Assembly (NCBI GenBank): GCA_002292285.1
Contig: DBBP01000027.1
Location: 255,935-319,934 of the forward strand
Direction: 5' to 3'
Source of the DNA: Proteobacteria bacterium UBA981
GTDB taxonomy: Bacteria > Pseudomonadota > Gammaproteobacteria > Ga0077536
DNA: 64,000 nt
Part shown: positions 60,761 to 64,000 of the stretch, piece after piece
Layout: every line of letters starts with the position of its first letter
Numbering within the stretch: the first letter of the stretch is position 1
Program-made: the position numbers and the translations under genes
Notes under the pieces: generated by a model
Databases searched by the model: none
What the model was told of the DNA's origin: nothing
Seen by the model: the letters and a program-made list of their open reading frames with translations, nothing else

Positions 60761-60787
60761 TTAGCACTCTATTCGATGGAGTGCTAA
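60761..60787. promoter_or_regulatory. CIRCE operator (HrcA site) at rpoH
   Basis: TTAGCACTC at 60761-60769, nine bases, then GAGTGCTAA at 60779-60787 is a perfect match to the CIRCE inverted repeat. It overlaps a likely promoter (TTAGCA at 60761, TAAAAT at 60785-60790, spacing 18) and lies 34 bases before rpoH. HrcA binding here would repress rpoH in the absence of heat stress. hrcA itself is not in the window. Confidence 0.93.
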
Positions 60788-60821
60788 AATTGAGGTATTG
60801 ATTCTTGGAGAGGTGCGCACG

Positions 60822-61691
60822 ATGACTACTGCACTGAATTTACGTCTGCCTTCGACCGCCGGTTCGCTGGAAAGCTACTTTGACGCCGTGAACCGAGTGC
60901 CCTTGTTGACCCTCGAACGCGAGCAGCAACTGTCGCAGCGGTATCGCGATGACGACGATATCGAAGCCGCACGCGAGTTAGTGCTCGCTCACTTACGCTT
61001 TGTGGTTAAAGTGGCACGCGGCTACGGCGGCTACGGGCTGCAGCAGGGCGATTTGGTCCAGGAGGGCAATATCGGCTTAATGAAGGCCGTGAAGCGCTTT
61101 AACCCGGAATTCGGGGTGCGCCTGGTGTCGTTCGCCGTGCACTGGATTAAAGCTGAAATTCACGAATTCATATTGCGCAACTGGCGCATTGTTAAGGTCG
61201 CGACAACGAAAGCACAAAGGAAGCTCTTTTTTAATCTCCGCAGTGCAAAAAAAGCGCTCGGATGGATGGGCACGACTGAAGTTGATTCGGTCGCGCGGGA
61301 GCTTGGCGTCGAAGTCCGCGAAGTATTAACCATGGAGCAACGCCTGAGTGCCCACGATGTTGGCTTTGACGGTTATGGTGATAGTGATGAGGACGCGTTT
61401 GCGCCATCGGCTTACCTTGAAGATCGACGCTTTGAACCAGCGGCCGCCTATGAGCGGACACAGCATAGCGAGCAAAGGCTGGGCCAGCTCAGCGACGCTA
61501 TGGAATCGCTCAACGAACGCAGTCGGGACATTATCGTCAGCCGTTGGCTGACCGAACCGAAAGCGACGCTTCACGATTTGGCAGGCCGTTATGGAATTTC
61601 TGCCGAGCGCGTTCGACAGCTGGAAAAGAGCGCATTTGAGAAAATGCGCGGGATTATTCCGGAGCTTGAATTAGGTGCGGTCGATAGTTGA
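60822..61691 (+). CDS. rpoH: RNA polymerase heat-shock sigma factor RpoH (sigma-32)
   Basis: 289 residues from the ATG at 60822, with GGAGAGG at 60807-60813 as ribosome-binding site. Region 2 includes GDLVQEGNIGLMKAVKRF; the RpoH box QRKLFFNLR lies at 132-140. Region 4 includes the YGISAERVRQLEKSAFEKMR helix-turn-helix. It drives heat-shock genes. It follows ftsYEX, as in E. coli and Pseudomonas, but has its own CIRCE-controlled promoter. Confidence 0.97.
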   Translation: MTTALNLRLPSTAGSLESYFDAVNRVPLLTLEREQQLSQRYRDDDDIEAARELVLAHLRFVVKVARGYGGYGLQQGDLVQEGNIGLMKAVKRFNPEFGVRLVSFAVHWIKAEIHEFILRNWRIVKVATTKAQRKLFFNLRSAKKALGWMGTTEVDSVARELGVEVREVLTMEQRLSAHDVGFDGYGDSDEDAFAPSAYLEDRRFEPAAAYERTQHSEQRLGQLSDAMESLNERSRDIIVSRWLTEPKATLHDLAGRYGISAERVRQLEKSAFEKMRGIIPELELGAVDS

Positions 61692-61698
61692 GCGATTT

Positions 61699-61720
61699 CG
61701 GCAGCGTTCAGGCGCTGCCG
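61699..61720. terminator. Hairpin between convergent rpoH and cyoE
   Basis: CGGCAGCG at 61699-61706 pairs with CGCTGCCG at 61713-61720 around a six-base loop that includes the cyoE stop codon. No T-run follows in either direction, so its action as a two-way terminator is uncertain. Confidence 0.4.
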
Positions 61721-62625
61721 ATTAACTGCACCGCTAGTGGCGCGTAGTGATCGAGAAAAAAGAAGACGAATAGCAACGCCAGATACACGATTGAGTAGCG
61801 GAAGGTCCGCATAGCCAATTCGTCATCATGATCGCTCTGCATACGGACAACGTAATACAAAAAGATCGCATCCAGTACTAGCGCCCCTGTCAGGTAAATC
61901 TCCCCGCTCATATAGGTCACGTAAGGGAGGAGCGTGGCGAGTATCAGGATCACGGTATAAAGCAGAATTTGTTGCCGAGTGAATTCAACACCGTGCGTAA
62001 TCGGCAGCATTGGAACTTCCGCTTTCGCGTATTCCTCACGCCGATAAATTGCGAGCGCCCAAAAATGCGGCGGCGTCCACGCAAAAATAATCAAAAATAA
62101 CAGTAAGGAATGCGGGTCTACTGTGCCGGTCACGGCGGTCCAGCCAAGTACCGGGGGTGCGGCACCGGCAGCACCTCCGATCACGATGTTCTGAGGTGTT
62201 GCGTGCTTCAGATAGCGGGTATAGATCACCGCGTAACCGATAAGTGATGCAAAGGTCAGCACAGCGGTCAACAGGTTAACGAACGCGACCAATACATACA
62301 TCGAGATGCTGCCAATCAGCAGCGCAAAGCCGAGCGCCTGGTTACGCTCCAATCCTCCTTGGGGCAGGGGCCGGTCGCGGGTTCTGGCCATCAACGCGTC
62401 AATTCGATAATCGGCGACGTGATTCAGAGCGGCAGCGGAGGCGGCAGCAAGGCCGATGCCAACGGTCGCCGACAGGAATAAGGTCCACGGCACGCCATTC
62501 GGAGTCGCAAGAAACATTCCGATAATGGCAGTGAAGACGATCAGAAAGACAACTCTCGGCTTGCATAGCGCGGCGTAGTCGCGCCACTGGCTGAAGGCTG
62601 ATGTGACGATGAAATTAGAAGTCAT
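61708..62625 (-). CDS. cyoE: Protoheme IX farnesyltransferase (heme O synthase)
   Basis: 305 residues with nine predicted membrane helices. The prenyl diphosphate motif reads NHVADYRIDALMARTRDRPLP without breaks, in the normal place; GGAAGAAPPVLGWTAVTG and WTPPHFWALA are diagnostic. It farnesylates heme B to heme O. It overlaps the end of ctaA by 11 bases; the two make heme A for an aa3-type oxidase. Confidence 0.96.
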   Translation of the reverse strand: MTSNFIVTSAFSQWRDYAALCKPRVVFLIVFTAIIGMFLATPNGVPWTLFLSATVGIGLAAASAAALNHVADYRIDALMARTRDRPLPQGGLERNQALGFALLIGSISMYVLVAFVNLLTAVLTFASLIGYAVIYTRYLKHATPQNIVIGGAAGAAPPVLGWTAVTGTVDPHSLLLFLIIFAWTPPHFWALAIYRREEYAKAEVPMLPITHGVEFTRQQILLYTVILILATLLPYVTYMSGEIYLTGALVLDAIFLYYVVRMQSDHDDELAMRTFRYSIVYLALLFVFFFLDHYAPLAVQLIGSA

Positions 62626-63622
62626 CAGAAATAGTGTCTTTCAAGGTTCCGCGGGTCGCATGCAGTAGCGTGAGCACGCTCATGAGTAAAACGGCTGCGC
62701 CGGCGTTGTGAGCGATTGCGGGAACCAGCGGCAGACCGGCAAGTACGTTGGTGATGCCGAGGGTAATTTGCGCAGCGAGCGCGCCGAGTATACACCAGCC
62801 AAGACGTCGTAAAGATGGATCCACGCTGCGCTGTGCGCCCCAAATGAGGCACGCAATGACAATCGTTGTGGCCGCCGCACCGATACGGTGAGTAAGGTGA
62901 ATGGCGGTTCGGGCAGGTGTATCGAGAACCCCGAATTCATAATTTACACCGAGGCCGCGCCACAGAATAAAGGCCTCCTCAAAGTCCGCTTTCGGCCACC
63001 ATTGCCCGTGACAAGTCGGAATATCGGTACACGCGAGCGCCGCGTAATTCGCACTCGTCCAGCCACCAAGAAAAATCTGCACAGCCAACATCCCGAGGCC
63101 AACCCACGCCATGGCGTGCAATCCCTTCTGGCTGTTACGCGCTTGCGCCGCGGTCTCGACGTTTAGGAAGTTCCACCACAGCAATGCAAGCGTCGTCAGA
63201 CCTCCCAATAAATGGGCGCAAACGATGGCAGGTTTCAGCAACAGCGTGACTGTCCACATGCCCAACATCCCTTGGAAGACGACCAAAGGAACGAGCCAAA
63301 ATGCAGCAACTCGGGTCGCTCGTGGGTGTGGTCGCCGCCACGCCATCCAGGCCAAAACGACAATACCGAGGCCCAGGGCGCTGGCGAGATAGCGATGAAT
63401 CATCTCGCGCCAGGCCTTGCCAGCCTCGAGCGGGCGCGTCGCCCAGTCGGGCTGCTGCAGATGCACGTCGGCTACATCCTGCGGTACCGACAGGCGACCA
63501 TAGCAACCTGGCCAATCCGGACAACCCAAGCCGGCGTCGCTGAGGCGGACGTAAGCGCCGAAGACAATGACCAGCAAAGCCAGAGCCGGCAACATCCAGC
63601 TAAGAGCGCGATACAGATTCAT
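62615..63622 (-). CDS. ctaA: Heme A synthase (CtaA/COX15)
   Basis: 335 residues with eight predicted membrane helices. YVRLSDAGLGCPDWPGCYG, the EMIHRYLAS heme ligand motif, VFQGMLGMWTV, ACTDIPTCHGQWWP and HLTHRIGAAAT belong to the two-repeat CtaA fold. The Cys pairs in the periplasmic loops are kept. It oxidises heme O to heme A. It follows the SCO-like gene by one base. Confidence 0.96.
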   Translation of the reverse strand: MNLYRALSWMLPALALLVIVFGAYVRLSDAGLGCPDWPGCYGRLSVPQDVADVHLQQPDWATRPLEAGKAWREMIHRYLASALGLGIVVLAWMAWRRPHPRATRVAAFWLVPLVVFQGMLGMWTVTLLLKPAIVCAHLLGGLTTLALLWWNFLNVETAAQARNSQKGLHAMAWVGLGMLAVQIFLGGWTSANYAALACTDIPTCHGQWWPKADFEEAFILWRGLGVNYEFGVLDTPARTAIHLTHRIGAAATTIVIACLIWGAQRSVDPSLRRLGWCILGALAAQITLGITNVLAGLPLVPAIAHNAGAAVLLMSVLTLLHATRGTLKDTISDDF

Positions 63623-63623
63623 C

Positions 63624-64000
63624 CTATTTTATTTTCGATCCGCGCAGCAGACGCTTCAAATCTTTCTTTATGTGTACCGATTCGGTGTCCGCAGCGTAGA
63701 ACATCATGATTTGTCCTCGCCAGTCCAGAAATACCATCCCCTGCTCAGGTGCGGTGGTGCCGGTGCGTTCCGCAATTGATCCGGCCAGATGGCCTCGGGC
63801 GGCAGGGCTCGCCAGCATCCACCACGGGCTGCTGGGGTTATCAACATCGAACAACGCGGCAATGCGAACCCGCGTACTGTCGTGCCCGAGGACATCATGA
63901 ATGACCTGGAGGCGTCCCAGAGTCTGCATGCATTGCTCGGCACAAGCGGCGGCTGTGAAATAGATTATGGCCCACTCGCCGGGTGCCAGGGGTATGTCCT
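63624..64000 (-). CDS. SCO-like / oxidase assembly thioredoxin-fold protein, partial
   Basis: The last 125 codons or so of a gene that continues past the window end. The visible part begins IPLAPGEWAIIYFTAAACAEQC, split here after position 20 in any quote; the CAEQC motif resembles the CxxxC copper site of SCO proteins. QTLGRLQVIHDVLG and MVFLDWRGQIMMFYAA follow. In Pseudomonas a similar gene precedes ctaA in the oxidase cluster. The N terminus, likely with a membrane anchor, is not seen. Confidence 0.75.
   Translation of the reverse strand, partial: DIPLAPGEWAIIYFTAAACAEQCMQTLGRLQVIHDVLGHDSTRVRIAALFDVDNPSSPWWMLASPAARGHLAGSIAERTGTTAPEQGMVFLDWRGQIMMFYAADTESVHIKKDLKRLLRGSKIK

Noticed and set aside
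1..64000. CRISPR arrays, insertion sequences, prophage or integrase genes
   Set aside because: No spaced direct repeats, transposase or phage motifs were seen in any region.

Overview
The window is about 64 kb of a moderately GC-rich gammaproteobacterial chromosome and consists almost entirely of core genes. Gene blocks and their order recall the Pseudomonas branch: hemCDXY; gshB-tonB-yqgE-ruvX-pyrR-pyrB-pyrC'; pilT/pilU-yggS-proC-yggT-metXW; coaBC-algC-argB-slmA; mutM-ggt-fdx-coaD-rsmD-M16-M16 facing ftsYEX-rpoH; and ctaA-cyoE. Heme A synthesis, a diheme cytochrome c5, glutathione synthesis and an acyl desaturase suggest a free-living, aerobic, glutathione-using cell. The exact order cannot be fixed from the sequence. 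I see no phage, insertion sequence, CRISPR array or plasmid signature.

Layout: 1-398 holds the 5' part of tRNA-Arg(CCG) and two strong inverted repeats. 398-9543 holds cytochrome c5, uvrD, pmbA (tldE), a possible gene remnant and a moxR-DUF58-tgpA operon. 9563-17302 holds msbA, prkB, a ParA-like ATPase and the hemCDXY operon. 17490-24945 is one long rightward run from gshB through the pyrimidine genes to a TrmB-like methyltransferase; it includes a metal-site-dead dihydroorotase (PyrC') and a PyrK-like iron-sulfur flavoprotein without PyrD. 24912-27848 is a group of small leftward genes: membrane glutaredoxin, alkyltransferase-like protein, GFA protein, cupin and unknowns. 28039-31380 holds three tandem PilT/PilU-type ATPases. 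31563-37941 holds yggS, proC, yggT, metXW, exonuclease III, pyrE and an exported coiled-coil protein. 37938-43369 is the leftward slmA-argB-algC-coaBC run. 43531-44682 holds radC, rpmB and rpmG. 44746-53857 holds a desaturase, an orphan HyuA, a Gld-like ABC system, mutM, gamma-glutamyltransferase and a ferredoxin. 53876-64000 holds coaD, rsmD, an M16 peptidase pair, ftsYEX-rpoH, cyoE, ctaA and a partial SCO-like gene.

Much of the window supports a few shared jobs: heme and oxidase assembly (hemCDXY, ctaA, cyoE, SCO-like, cytochrome c5), pyrimidine and arginine synthesis (pyrR, pyrB, pyrC', pyrE, argB), envelope and division (msbA, ftsEX, slmA, algC, ftsY), type IV pilus retraction (pilT, two pilU-like genes, tonB) and DNA repair (uvrD, radC, mutM, exonuclease III, alkyltransferase-like).

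The clearest regulatory signal is a perfect CIRCE operator lying over the rpoH promoter. It implies that the HrcA repressor controls the heat-shock sigma factor. Other points worth a second look are the third PilT-like ATPase, a pyrE whose homologous start codon is ATA, an slmA whose homology runs upstream of any canonical start, and the orphan PyrK. No clearly novel multi-gene system was found.
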